From NCBI GenBank assembly GCA_003500955.1, contig DNQP01000181.1, positions 1 through 16,569 on the forward strand: a stretch of DNA of 16,569 bases, in the 5' to 3' direction. Source of the stretch: Curvibacter sp. Its GTDB lineage: Bacteria > Pseudomonadota > Gammaproteobacteria > Burkholderiales > Burkholderiaceae_C. Positions 6,883 to 14,306 of this stretch are shown piece after piece. Each line of letters starts with the position of its first letter. The stretch's first letter is position 1. The translations under genes and the position numbers were made by a program. The notes under the pieces are model-generated. The model worked only from the letters and a program-made list of their open reading frames with translations, was not told the DNA's origin and did no database searches.

Positions 6883-8103
6883 ATGCGGCTTGCATGCACC
6901 ACCGCCATGTGCGTTCCCGCCCCACCCCTTTTGGCGACAGAGGTGACCCGCCCCGACACCTGGTGGCAGCGTCAGCTCGAACTGCTGCTGGAGTCCACCG
7001 GCGAGGGTATCTTCGGCATCGATCTCGAAGGGCATTGCACCTTCATCAACCGCGCCGGCGCGCGCATGCTGGGCTGGGAGCCGGCCGAGGTGCTGGGCCG
7101 CAACATGCACGAGCTCACCCACCACTCCCATGCGGACGGCAGCGCTTACCCGGCCCAGGATTGCCCGATCTTCAACGCCTTCCGGCGCGGGCTGCCTTGC
7201 CGCATCGACACCGAGGCGTTCTGGCGCCGCGACCACCAGCCCTTTCCGGTCGAGTACTCCAGCTATCCCCTGATGGACGGCGCGCAGGTGCGCGGTGCGG
7301 TCGTGACCTTCGTCGACATCACGGAGCGTCGCCATGCGGCCGAGGCCTTGCGGCGTGCCAACGACGAGCTGGAGGCACGTGTCGCCCGACGCACCCACGA
7401 GCTCTCGGTGGCGCTGGGCCAGCTGCGCGAGCTGGCCGCGTACTCGGAGAAGGTGCGCGAGGATGAGCGCACGCGCATCGCGCGCGAGGTGCACGACGAG
7501 CTGGGCAGCCTGCTGGTGGCGCTCAAGATGGACGTGAACTGGATGGACAAGCGCCTGGGTGAGCAGCCCCAGCGCAGCGCCGACGAGGCGCAGTCCATGC
7601 GGGCGCGCCTGCAGAGCAAGTGCCGCAACATGAGCCGCCTGATCGAGGCGGCGGTCGACAACGTGGGGCGCATCATCACCGACCTGCGTCCCAGCATCCT
7701 CGACCACCAGGGCCTGTGGGCTGCGCTGGAATGGCAGGCCCACGAGTTCGCGCGCTCGGCCGAGCTCCAGCTGGATTGGGCCATGGACGAGACCGAAGGC
7801 GTCGAACTGCCCGAGGCCGCGGCGATCGCGGTCTTCCGCATCTTCCAGGAGATGCTCAGCAATGTGGGGCGGCACGCACGCGCGAGCGCGCTGAGCGTGC
7901 AGATCGGTATCCGCGACGGTCAGTTGCAGGTGGTGGTACAGGACAACGGCTGTGGCGCCGCGCCCCAGGCCTTCGAGGCGCCCACGGCCTACGGCGTCAT
8001 GGGCATGCGCGAGCGCGCCCGTCATTTCGGCGGCGACATCGCCATCCACAGCGAGCCCGGCGGCGGTGCGCGCTTCTGCCTGCAGCTGCCCCTCGCATCA
8101 TGA
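6883..8103 (+). CDS. Soluble PAS-domain histidine kinase (NarX/DegS type)
   Basis: A 406-residue sensor kinase with no membrane segments. An N-terminal PAS domain (about 30-150, ending FVDITERR) leads through a coiled-coil linker to a HisKA_3 dimerisation domain with the phospho-acceptor in REVHDELGSLLVALK (H204). The HATPase_c domain follows, with N327 in FQEMLSNVGRHARAS, VVQDNGCG, and YGVMGMRERARHFGGDI. Such kinases phosphorylate NarL/FixJ-type regulators, matching the next gene. The PAS domain carries several Cys and His residues (HHSHADGS, AQDCPIF, GLPCRI), so a cytosolic redox or metal cue is conceivable but unproven. ATG 6883 was chosen because GGAG precedes it by 4 bases; ATG 6907 in the same frame is an alternative. 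Its stop overlaps the regulator's ATG by four bases (ATGA). Confidence 0.9.
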   Translation: MRLACTTAMCVPAPPLLATEVTRPDTWWQRQLELLLESTGEGIFGIDLEGHCTFINRAGARMLGWEPAEVLGRNMHELTHHSHADGSAYPAQDCPIFNAFRRGLPCRIDTEAFWRRDHQPFPVEYSSYPLMDGAQVRGAVVTFVDITERRHAAEALRRANDELEARVARRTHELSVALGQLRELAAYSEKVREDERTRIAREVHDELGSLLVALKMDVNWMDKRLGEQPQRSADEAQSMRARLQSKCRNMSRLIEAAVDNVGRIITDLRPSILDHQGLWAALEWQAHEFARSAELQLDWAMDETEGVELPEAAAIAVFRIFQEMLSNVGRHARASALSVQIGIRDGQLQVVVQDNGCGAAPQAFEAPTAYGVMGMRERARHFGGDIAIHSEPGGGARFCLQLPLAS

Positions 8104-8756
8104 CCCGCGTCCTCATCGGCGACGACCACCGCATCGTGCGCGAAGGCATCAAGCAGGTGCTGGCCGACGCCCAGGAGGTCTGTGTGGCGGCCGAGGCGCA
8201 GACCGGCCCCGAGGTGCTGGACCAGGTGGGCGCGCTGGGCGGCCCGCAGGGGCTGGACCTGGTACTGCTCGATATCGCCCTGCCCGGCATCGACGGGCTG
8301 GAGGTGCTGCAGCAGCTGCGCAAGCACTGGCCCACGCTGCCGGTGCTCATGCTCAGCACCTATCCCGAGAGCCAGTACGCCGCACGCTGCATCAAGCTGG
8401 GCGCGGGGGGTTACCTCAACAAGAGTGCCGATCCGGACCGCATGCTCGAGGCCGTGCGCCAGGTGGCGGCGGGCGGTCGCTACCTGAGCCCGGACACGGC
8501 CCAGGCCCTGGCCGCCGCGATGGCCGCCACCGGTGCGGGAGGGGTGGAGTCGCTCTCGCACCGCGAGCACCAGGTCTTCCGTCTGCTCACGGCCGGGTGC
8601 ACCGTGAGCGAAATTGGTGCACAGCTCAAGCTGGCGTCCAACACCGTGAGCACCTACCGCGTCCGCATCCTGGAAAAGACCGGCGCCAAGAACGATGTCG
8701 AACTGGCCCTGCTGGCCGAGCGGCACGGCAAGGCGCCCCGTTCCGGCACCGTCTGA
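8100..8756 (+). CDS. NarL/FixJ-family response regulator (REC-LuxR HTH)
   Basis: A 218-residue two-domain regulator. The receiver domain has the acidic pair D8-D9, phospho-acceptor D58 in LVLLDIALPGIDG, and K108 in GGYLNKSA. The LuxR-type helix-turn-helix begins near ESLSHREHQVFRLLTAG and includes the recognition helix region SNTVSTYRVRILEKTGAKN. It is the cognate partner of the overlapping kinase (ATGA overlap) and should activate or repress target promoters when phosphorylated. Targets are unknown. An 18-base dyad begins nine bases after its stop codon and lies upstream of the transporter operon, so it is a candidate binding site, though nothing proves the link. Confidence 0.92.
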   Translation: MTRVLIGDDHRIVREGIKQVLADAQEVCVAAEAQTGPEVLDQVGALGGPQGLDLVLLDIALPGIDGLEVLQQLRKHWPTLPVLMLSTYPESQYAARCIKLGAGGYLNKSADPDRMLEAVRQVAAGGRYLSPDTAQALAAAMAATGAGGVESLSHREHQVFRLLTAGCTVSEIGAQLKLASNTVSTYRVRILEKTGAKNDVELALLAERHGKAPRSGTV

Positions 8757-8764
8757 GCGATTCT

Positions 8765-8782
8765 TGTAGGGCTGGCCCTACA
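8765..8782. promoter_or_regulatory. 18-base perfect dyad upstream of the transporter operon
   Basis: TGTAGGGC-TG-GCCCTACA is a perfect inverted repeat with 8-base arms. Its centre lies about 90 bases upstream of the start site predicted from the sigma54 promoter, a usual place for an activator site. As RNA it could also fold into a 7-base stem with a CUGG loop just after the regulator's stop, but no U-tract follows, so an operator seems more likely than a terminator. It does not match the classical NtrC site (TGCACCA-like half sites). Confidence 0.5.
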
Positions 8783-8837
8783 GGCCGTCAGGCGGCGGTG
8801 GGCGAATTGCGTCCATTGGTCACCGCCAATCGCGAGC

Positions 8838-8853
8838 TGGCCCGTCCCTTGCA
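8838..8853 (+). promoter_or_regulatory. Sigma54 (RpoN) -24/-12 promoter of the transporter-cyanase cassette
   Basis: TGGCCCG-TCCC-TTGCA matches the sigma54 consensus TGGCACG-N4-TTGCW at all but one position. The key GG (8839-8840) and GC (8851-8852) have the required spacing. The predicted start site is about 8864, giving a 23-base leader with a good ribosome binding site, GAGGTGA (8876-8882), in front of the ATG at 8887. Sigma54 promoters need an ATP-dependent enhancer-binding activator such as NtrC or the CynF type known in Pseudomonas. No such gene lies in this window. The target, a nitrogen-source uptake cassette, fits this class of promoter well. Confidence 0.75.
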
Positions 8854-8886
8854 TGACACGGGCATGTCCACTCATGAGGTGATGCC

Positions 8887-10278
8887 ATGACCCCTTACTT
8901 CGACCCCTACAACGCCGACCGTCCCCTGATGCTCAAGTGCAGCTGCGGCCGCGACCACACGGCGGCCGAGCATGAGGCGGAGCCCGCAGCGGCCACCTTG
9001 CGGGCACGCAGCGAGACGGCCGACTTCGAGGCCTACAGCAAGGAATTCATCGAGGCCACCCTGGTCAAGGCCCTGTTCCCGCAGGACGCCGTGCGCCGCC
9101 GCTTCCTGCGTGCCGTGGGCAAGGGCGCGGCCATGTCGGCCATCGCCAGCGTGCTGCCGGTGACCAGCCTGCAGGCCATGGCGCAGGAGAAGGGCGCGCT
9201 GGAGAAGAAGGACCTGAAGATCGGCTTCATCCCGATCACCTGCGCCACGCCGCTGATCATGGCGCACCCGCTGGGCTTCTATCGCCAGCAGGGCCTGAAC
9301 GTCGAGGTGGTCAAGACCGCGGGCTGGGCGCTGATCCGCGACAAGATGCTCAACAAGGAGTACGACGCCACGCACTTCCTCAGCCCCATGCCGCTGGCCA
9401 TCACGCTGGGCCTGGGGTCGAACGCCACGCCCATGAACGTGGCCACCATCCAGAACACCAACGGCCAGGCCATCACCCTGGCGCTCAAGCACAAGGACAA
9501 GCGCGATCCCAAGGACTGGAAGGGCTTCAAGTTCGCCGTGCCCTTCGACTACTCCATGCACAACTTCCTGTTGCGCTATTACGTGGCCGAGCACGGGCTC
9601 AACCCCGACACCGACATCCAGATCCGTGTGGTGCCGCCGCCCGAGATGGTGGCCAACCTGCGCGCGGGCAACATCGACGGCTTCCTCGGCCCCGATCCCT
9701 TCAACCAGCGCGCGGTGTACGAGGAGGTGGGCTTCATCCACATCCTGACCAAGGAGCTGTGGAACGGCCATCCCTGTTGCGCCTTCGGCACCAGCGCCGA
9801 ATTCATCCAGAAGAACCCCAACACCTTCGCGGCCCTGTACCGCTCGGTCCTCAAGGCCGCCGCCATGGCGCGCAAGCCCGAGAACCGCGAGCTCATCGCC
9901 AAGGTCATCGCGCCGCAGGCCTACCTGAACCAGCCCGAGGTGGTGCTGCAGCAGGTGCTGACCGGCAAGTTCGCCGACGGGCTGGGCAGTGTCAAGAACG
10001 TGCCCGACCGCGCCGACTTCGATCCCATGCCCTGGCAGAGCATGGCGGTGTGGATGCTCACGCAGATGCAGCGCTGGGGCTACATCAAGGGCGACGTCAA
10101 TTACAAGCAGATTGCCGAGCAAGTCTTCCTGCTGACCGACGCCAAGAAGCACATGAGGGAAGTGGACATGAAGGCGCCGGACGGTGCCTACCCCAAGTTC
10201 AAGATCATGGGGCGCGAATTCGATCCGGCCAAGGCCGCCGACTACGCCAAGAGCTTCCCCATCCGCAAGGTCGCCTGA
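8887..10278 (+). CDS. nrtA: NrtA/CynA-type ABC transporter substrate-binding protein, copy 1
   Basis: A 463-residue periplasmic binding protein of the CmpA/NrtA/CynA family, which captures nitrate, nitrite, bicarbonate or cyanate for an ABC importer. A twin-arginine signal, RRRFLRAVG (70-78) plus a hydrophobic stretch ending LQAMAQ, precedes the mature part, which starts near KKDLKIGFIPITCATPLIMA. Family stretches such as THFLSPMP, GFLGPDPFNQRAVY and NGHPCCAFG are present. Unusually, about 69 residues precede the Tat motif, including C18-S-C20-G-x-x-H24-x3-E28-H29. This is shared with the next gene, so it is not a start-site error. The ribosome binding site GAGGTGA is 4 bases from the ATG. 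Because cynS lies in the same run, cyanate is the most likely substrate, as in cyanobacterial cynABDS; nitrate or nitrite remains possible. Confidence 0.9.
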   Translation: MTPYFDPYNADRPLMLKCSCGRDHTAAEHEAEPAAATLRARSETADFEAYSKEFIEATLVKALFPQDAVRRRFLRAVGKGAAMSAIASVLPVTSLQAMAQEKGALEKKDLKIGFIPITCATPLIMAHPLGFYRQQGLNVEVVKTAGWALIRDKMLNKEYDATHFLSPMPLAITLGLGSNATPMNVATIQNTNGQAITLALKHKDKRDPKDWKGFKFAVPFDYSMHNFLLRYYVAEHGLNPDTDIQIRVVPPPEMVANLRAGNIDGFLGPDPFNQRAVYEEVGFIHILTKELWNGHPCCAFGTSAEFIQKNPNTFAALYRSVLKAAAMARKPENRELIAKVIAPQAYLNQPEVVLQQVLTGKFADGLGSVKNVPDRADFDPMPWQSMAVWMLTQMQRWGYIKGDVNYKQIAEQVFLLTDAKKHMREVDMKAPDGAYPKFKIMGREFDPAKAADYAKSFPIRKVA

Positions 10279-10296
10279 GCGGGAGCGACGCACAGC

Positions 10297-11649
10297 ATGC
10301 ACGATCCCTACGATCCGGAGCGCCCGTTGCAGCTGCGCTGCGCCTGTGGTCAGCCGCATGCGCCGCAGGAGCACGCGGCGGCCAGCGCCAGCCCAGAGCA
10401 GCGTGTGGCTTCCTTCATGGAGGCCGCGCTCGTCAAGGCCATCTTCCCGCGCGATGCCGAGCGCCGGATGTTCCTGCGGGCCGTGGGCCGGCGCAGCGCC
10501 ATGGCCGCCATCGCCAGCCTCGTGCCCCTGGGCACGCTGCAGGCCTTGGCGCAGGAGAAGCGTGCGCCGGAGAAGCGCGATCTCAAGGTCGGCTTCATCG
10601 CCATCACCTGCGCCACGCCGCTGCTCATGGCCGAACCCCTGGGGCACTACCGCGACCAGGGCCTGCGCGTTGAACTGGTCCGCACGCCGGGCTGGGGCGC
10701 GATCCGCGACAAGGTGTTGCAGCGCGAGCACGATGCCTCGCACTTTCTCAGCCCCATGCCGATTGCCATGAGCCTGGGCCTGGGTTCGGCGGCCACGCCC
10801 ACCTCGGTGGCCACGATCCAGAACGTCAACGGCCAGGCCATCACGCTGGCGCGCAAGCACCTCGCCCGGCGCGAGCCACGCAGCTGGAAGGGCTTCAAGC
10901 TGGGTGTGCCCTTCGAGCACAGCATGCACAATTTCCTGCTGCGCTACTACCTGGCCGAACACGGCGTGAACCCGGACACCGACCTGCAGATCGTCGTGGT
11001 GCCGCCGCCGCAGATGGTGGCCCAGCTCAGGGACGGGGCGATCGACGGCTTTCTCGGCCCCGATCCCTTCAACCAGCGCGCGGTGTACGACGGCGTGGGC
11101 TTCATCCACGTGCTGTCCAAGGACATCTGGGACGGCCATCCCTGCTGCGCCTTCGGTGTCAGCGATGCCTTCATCGCCCAGCATCCGAACAGCTTTGCCG
11201 CGCTGTTCCGTGCGGTGATCGGCTCCTCCTTCATCGCCAGCGTGTCGACCGACCGCGCGCAGATCGCCAAGCTCATCTCGGTCCCCTCCTTGCTCAACCA
11301 GCCCGAGGAGGTGGTGGCCCAGGTGCTGACCGGCAATTTCCCTGACGGCCTGGGCAACACCCGCTCGGTGCCCGACCGCGCCCTCTTCGACCCGGTGCCC
11401 TGGCAGAGCATGGCGGTCTGGATGCTGACCCAGATGAAGCGCTGGGGCTACCTCAAGGGCGATGTGAACTACGCGCAGATTGCGGAGAAAGTCTTCATGC
11501 TCACCGACGCCAAACGACAGATGGCCGCCGCTGGCTGGCGCGCGCCCGAAGGCACCACGCGCAAGATCCGCGTCATGGGCCGCCCCTTCGACCCCGAAGC
11601 GCCCGAGGCCTATGTGCGCAGCTTCCCCATCCACAAGGTGGCCGCATGA
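10297..11649 (+). CDS. nrtA: NrtA/CynA-type ABC transporter substrate-binding protein, copy 2
   Basis: A 450-residue paralogue of the preceding protein, in tandem 18 bases downstream. By eye roughly two thirds or more of the mature region is identical, including GFLGPDPFNQRAVY, GHPCCAFG and PWQSMAVWMLTQM. It has the same layout: C15-A-C17-G-x-x-H21-x3-E25-H26, then a Tat signal with RRMFLRAVG (56-64), then the binding domain from KRDLKVGFIAITC. It differs in the region after SFAALFRAV and near the C-terminus, which may reflect a different ligand or affinity. GGGAG lies 11 bases before the ATG. Its stop overlaps the permease ATG (ATGA), so this copy is the one translationally coupled to the transporter. 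It may provide a second specificity (cyanate versus nitrate or nitrite), or the pair may simply raise binding-protein dosage. Confidence 0.9.
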   Translation: MHDPYDPERPLQLRCACGQPHAPQEHAAASASPEQRVASFMEAALVKAIFPRDAERRMFLRAVGRRSAMAAIASLVPLGTLQALAQEKRAPEKRDLKVGFIAITCATPLLMAEPLGHYRDQGLRVELVRTPGWGAIRDKVLQREHDASHFLSPMPIAMSLGLGSAATPTSVATIQNVNGQAITLARKHLARREPRSWKGFKLGVPFEHSMHNFLLRYYLAEHGVNPDTDLQIVVVPPPQMVAQLRDGAIDGFLGPDPFNQRAVYDGVGFIHVLSKDIWDGHPCCAFGVSDAFIAQHPNSFAALFRAVIGSSFIASVSTDRAQIAKLISVPSLLNQPEEVVAQVLTGNFPDGLGNTRSVPDRALFDPVPWQSMAVWMLTQMKRWGYLKGDVNYAQIAEKVFMLTDAKRQMAAAGWRAPEGTTRKIRVMGRPFDPEAPEAYVRSFPIHKVAA

Positions 11650-12533
11650 AGTTCTGGCAGACCCTGGGGTTTCGCGCGGCCATGGTGTCGCTGCTGATGC
11701 TGGTGCTGCTTTTAGCGGGCTGGCGTGCCGCCACCTTGCCCGATCCGGGGGCACCCGCGCCGGTCGCCGCGAGCAATCTGACGCCCGAGCAGATCGAGTA
11801 CCTCAAGATGATGGGCAAGGACCCGGGCGCCGCCGAAGGCGGCAACCGCAAGGCCGGTTTCCCGACCCCGGCCCAGATGGGGCAGACCATCTGGCAGCAG
11901 CTCAGCAACCCCTTCTACGACAACGGGCCCAATGACAAAGGCATCGCCATCCAGCTCGGCCATTCGCTGGCGCGCGTGGGCCTGGGCTTCGGCCTGGCCT
12001 GTCTGGTGGCGATCCCGCTGGGCTTCGTGATCGGCATGTCACCGCTGCTGCGCCGCGCCTTCGATCCCTACATCCAGCTGCTCAAGCCCATCAGCCCGCT
12101 GGCCTGGATGCCGCTGGCGCTCTACACCATCAAGGACTCCTCGATCAGCGGCATCTTCGTGATCTTCATCTGCTCGATCTGGCCCATGCTGATCAACACC
12201 GCCTTCGGCGTGGCCTCGGTCAAGCGCGACTGGCTCAACGTCGCGGCCACGCTGGAGGTCAGCCCGCTGCGCAAGGCCTTCCTCGTCATCCTGCCCGCGG
12301 CCGCGCCCACCATCGTGACCGGCATGCGCATCAGCATGGGCATCGCCTGGCTGGTCATCGTGGCGGCCGAGATGCTGGTGGGCGGCACCGGCATCGGCTA
12401 CTTCGTCTGGAACGAGTGGAACAACCTGTCGCTGACCAGCGTGATCTTCGCCATCGGCGTGATCGGCGTGGTGGGCATGTTGCTGGACCTGCTGTTCGGC
12501 TGGCTGCAGAAAGCCGTGACCTATGTGGAGTGA
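11646..12533 (+). CDS. nrtB: NrtB/CynB-type ABC transporter permease
   Basis: A 295-residue inner-membrane permease of the nitrate/taurine/cyanate importer class (BPD_transp_1 fold). One N-terminal membrane helix (about 11-26) is followed by a polar periplasmic stretch (about 30-95) and then the core helices from LARVGLGFGLACLVAIPLG onward. The EAA-like loop that contacts the ATPase is visible as AATLEVSPLRKAFLVILP (about 200-217). The stretches KPISPLAWMPLALY and GGTGIGYFVWNEWNN are typical of NrtB proteins. Its ATG overlaps the stop of the second binding protein (ATGA), and its stop is 6 bases before the ATPase GTG start, so the three form one transport unit. Confidence 0.92.
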   Translation: MKFWQTLGFRAAMVSLLMLVLLLAGWRAATLPDPGAPAPVAASNLTPEQIEYLKMMGKDPGAAEGGNRKAGFPTPAQMGQTIWQQLSNPFYDNGPNDKGIAIQLGHSLARVGLGFGLACLVAIPLGFVIGMSPLLRRAFDPYIQLLKPISPLAWMPLALYTIKDSSISGIFVIFICSIWPMLINTAFGVASVKRDWLNVAATLEVSPLRKAFLVILPAAAPTIVTGMRISMGIAWLVIVAAEMLVGGTGIGYFVWNEWNNLSLTSVIFAIGVIGVVGMLLDLLFGWLQKAVTYVE

Positions 12534-12539
12534 ACGCGC

Positions 12540-13334
12540 GTGAACGGCTTCCTGAAAATCGAAGGGCTGGCCAAGGCCTACGTGGCCGCGCGCCCTGTCT
12601 TCGCCAACGTGTCCTTCACCCTGGACAAGGGCGAGTTCGTCTGCATCATCGGTCACTCGGGTTGCGGCAAGACCACCATCCTCAACGTGCTGGCCGGCCT
12701 GGACCGCGCCAGCGACGGTGTGGTGCTGATGGACGGGCGCGAGGTCGCCGGCCCCAGCCTGGAGCGCGGCGTGGTCTTCCAGGGCCATGCGCTCATGCCC
12801 TGGCTGACGGTGCGCCAGAACATCGCCTTCGCCGTGCGCTCGCGCTGGCCGGACATGAAGGCCGACGAACTGCGCGCCCATGTCGAGAAATACGTGGCCC
12901 TGGTGGGGCTGAGTGCGGCCATCGACAAGAAACCCAGCCAGCTCTCGGGCGGCATGAAGCAGCGCGTGGGCATTGCGCGGGCCTTCTCCATCGCGCCCAA
13001 GATGCTGTTGCTGGATGAGCCTTTCGGCGCCCTGGACGCGCTGACGCGCGGCACCATCCAGGACGAGCTCATGACCATCGTGCGCCAGACGCAGCAGACG
13101 GTCTTCATGATCACGCACGACGTGGACGAGGCCATCCTGCTGGCCGACCGCATCCTGCTCATGAGCAATGGCAACGAACACGAGGGCGTCTACACCCCCG
13201 GCGGCATCGCCGAGGTCGTGGTCAACCCCTTGCCGCGTGAGCGCACGCGCGCCGGCCTGCACCACCTGGACGGCTACTACGCGCTGCGCAACCACATCGT
13301 CGACTTCCTCGTCACGCGCGCGCGGGCGCACTGA
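12540..13334 (+). CDS. nrtD: NrtD/CynD-type ABC transporter ATP-binding protein
   Basis: A 264-residue cytoplasmic ATPase that drives the importer. It has Walker A GHSGCGKTT (38-46), Q-loop in VVFQGHALMPW, signature LSGGMKQR (from 135), Walker B LLLDEPFGALD (D159, E160) and the H-loop MITHDVDEA (H193). Length is that of a single-domain NrtD/CynD ATPase; there is no fused binding domain as in cyanobacterial NrtC. The start codon is GTG, with TGGAG 9 bases upstream that overlaps the end of the permease gene. The C-terminal tail after EVVVNPLPRERTR resembles NrtD proteins. It lies 44 bases before cynS and should be in the same transcript. Confidence 0.92.
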   Translation: MNGFLKIEGLAKAYVAARPVFANVSFTLDKGEFVCIIGHSGCGKTTILNVLAGLDRASDGVVLMDGREVAGPSLERGVVFQGHALMPWLTVRQNIAFAVRSRWPDMKADELRAHVEKYVALVGLSAAIDKKPSQLSGGMKQRVGIARAFSIAPKMLLLDEPFGALDALTRGTIQDELMTIVRQTQQTVFMITHDVDEAILLADRILLMSNGNEHEGVYTPGGIAEVVVNPLPRERTRAGLHHLDGYYALRNHIVDFLVTRARAH

Positions 13335-13378
13335 GGCGTCGAGATTTTCCATCCCCACCATCACATGAAGGAGTTCCC

Positions 13379-13822
13379 ATGAACCGCAACGACGTCACCG
13401 AGAAGATCATCACCACCAAGGTCTCCAAAGGCCTGAAGTGGGAGGAGATCGCCAAGAAGGTCGGCCAGAGCAAGGAGTGGACCACCGCGCTCTGCCTGGG
13501 CCAGATGACCGCCACCCCGGCCCAGGCCAAGGCGCTGGGCAAGATCTTCGGCCTCACGGTCGAAGAGCAGAAGTGGCTGCAGGTCGTGCCCTACAAGGGC
13601 TCGCTCGAGACCGCCGTGCCCACCGATCCGCTGATCTACCGCTGGTACGAAATCGTCAGCGTCTACGGCACCACGATCAAGGAGCTGATCCACGAAGAGT
13701 TCGGCGACGGCATCATGAGCGCCATCGACTTCAGCATGGACATCCAGCGCGAGAAGGATCCCAAGGGCGACCGCGTCCACGTCGTGCTTTCCGGCAAGTT
13801 CCTGCCCTACAAGACCTATTGA
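13379..13822 (+). CDS. cynS: Cyanase (cyanate hydratase)
   Basis: A 147-residue enzyme that converts cyanate and bicarbonate to ammonia and CO2 through carbamate; the E. coli enzyme is a decamer. The catalytic residues known from E. coli (Arg96, Glu99, Ser122) correspond to R88, E91 and S114 in [13 protein letters not shown] and [10 protein letters not shown], at a constant offset. The N-terminal helical region ([19 protein letters not shown]) and C-terminal KFLPYKTY are typical. A strong ribosome binding site, GAAGGAG, is 5 bases before the ATG, suggesting high expression. Placement behind a binding protein-permease-ATPase set matches the cynABDS layout of cyanobacteria and of some pseudomonads, and points to cyanate as the transporter's substrate and nitrogen acquisition or detoxification as the purpose. 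Confidence 0.97.
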   Translation: MNRNDVTEKIITTKVSKGLKWEEIAKKVGQSKEWTTALCLGQMTATPAQAKALGKIFGLTVEEQKWLQVVPYKGSLETAVPTDPLIYRWYEIVSVYGTTIKELIHEEFGDGIMSAIDFSMDIQREKDPKGDRVHVVLSGKFLPYKTY

Positions 13823-13829
13823 GTCCGCG

Positions 13830-14297
13830 ATGGACCCGAAGCCGCCGCTGCCGCCCTACACCGCCGAGACGGCGGCTCAGAAGGTCCGCATGGCCGAAGA
13901 CGCCTGGAACTCGCGCGACCCGGATCGGGTCGCGCTGGTCTACACCGAGGACACACGCTGGCGCAACCGCGCCGAGTTCCCGATGGGGCGCGAGCAGGTG
14001 CGCCAGTTTCTGCAACGCAAATGGGCGCGTGAGCTCGACTACCGCCTGATCAAGGAGCTCTGGGCCTACACCGAGCACCGCATCGCCGTGCGCTTCGCCT
14101 ATGAATGGCACGACGATTCGGGCCAGTGGTACCGCTCCTACGGCAACGAGAACTGGGAGTTCAATGCCCAGGGCTATATGCAGCGGCGTTTCGCCAGCAT
14201 CAACGACCTGCCGATCAAGGCTGAGGAGCGCAAGTTCCACTGGCCCCTGGGGCGGCGGCCCGACGACCATCCGAGCCTCAGCGACCTGGGCTTGTGA
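13830..14297 (+). CDS. DUF1348 / NTF2-like family protein
   Basis: A 155-residue protein recognised as the DUF1348 family (SnoaL/NTF2-like fold), from stretches such as [37 protein letters not shown] and a C-terminal [19 protein letters not shown]. Aromatic and charged residues (W, Y, E, H) line the predicted cone of such folds, but no reaction is established for the family as far as I know. The ATG lies 7 bases after the cynS stop with only a weak ribosome binding site, so it is probably translated with cynS and may serve cyanate metabolism or an associated detoxification. It is the last gene of the cassette and ends 9 bases before the convergent slyX stop. Confidence 0.8.
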   Translation: MDPKPPLPPYTAETAAQKVRMAEDAWNSRDPDRVALVYTEDTRWRNRAEFPMGREQVRQFLQRKWARELDYRLIKELWAYTEHRIAVRFAYEWHDDSGQWYRSYGNENWEFNAQGYMQRRFASINDLPIKAEERKFHWPLGRRPDDHPSLSDLGL

Positions 14298-14306
14298 GGT
14301 GCCCGC

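Noticed and set aside
8800..8830. NtrC binding site between the dyad and the sigma54 promoter
   Set aside because: A partial resemblance (TGC...TGGT) has the wrong internal spacing for the TGCACCA-N3-TGGTGCA type of site.
8872..11754. 960-codon open frame on the minus strand across both binding-protein genes
   Set aside because: It is exactly antisense to two clear NrtA-type genes, has a His/Gly/Val/Arg-rich composition without recognisable domains, and repeats itself only because the sense genes are paralogues. High third-position GC explains the lack of stops.
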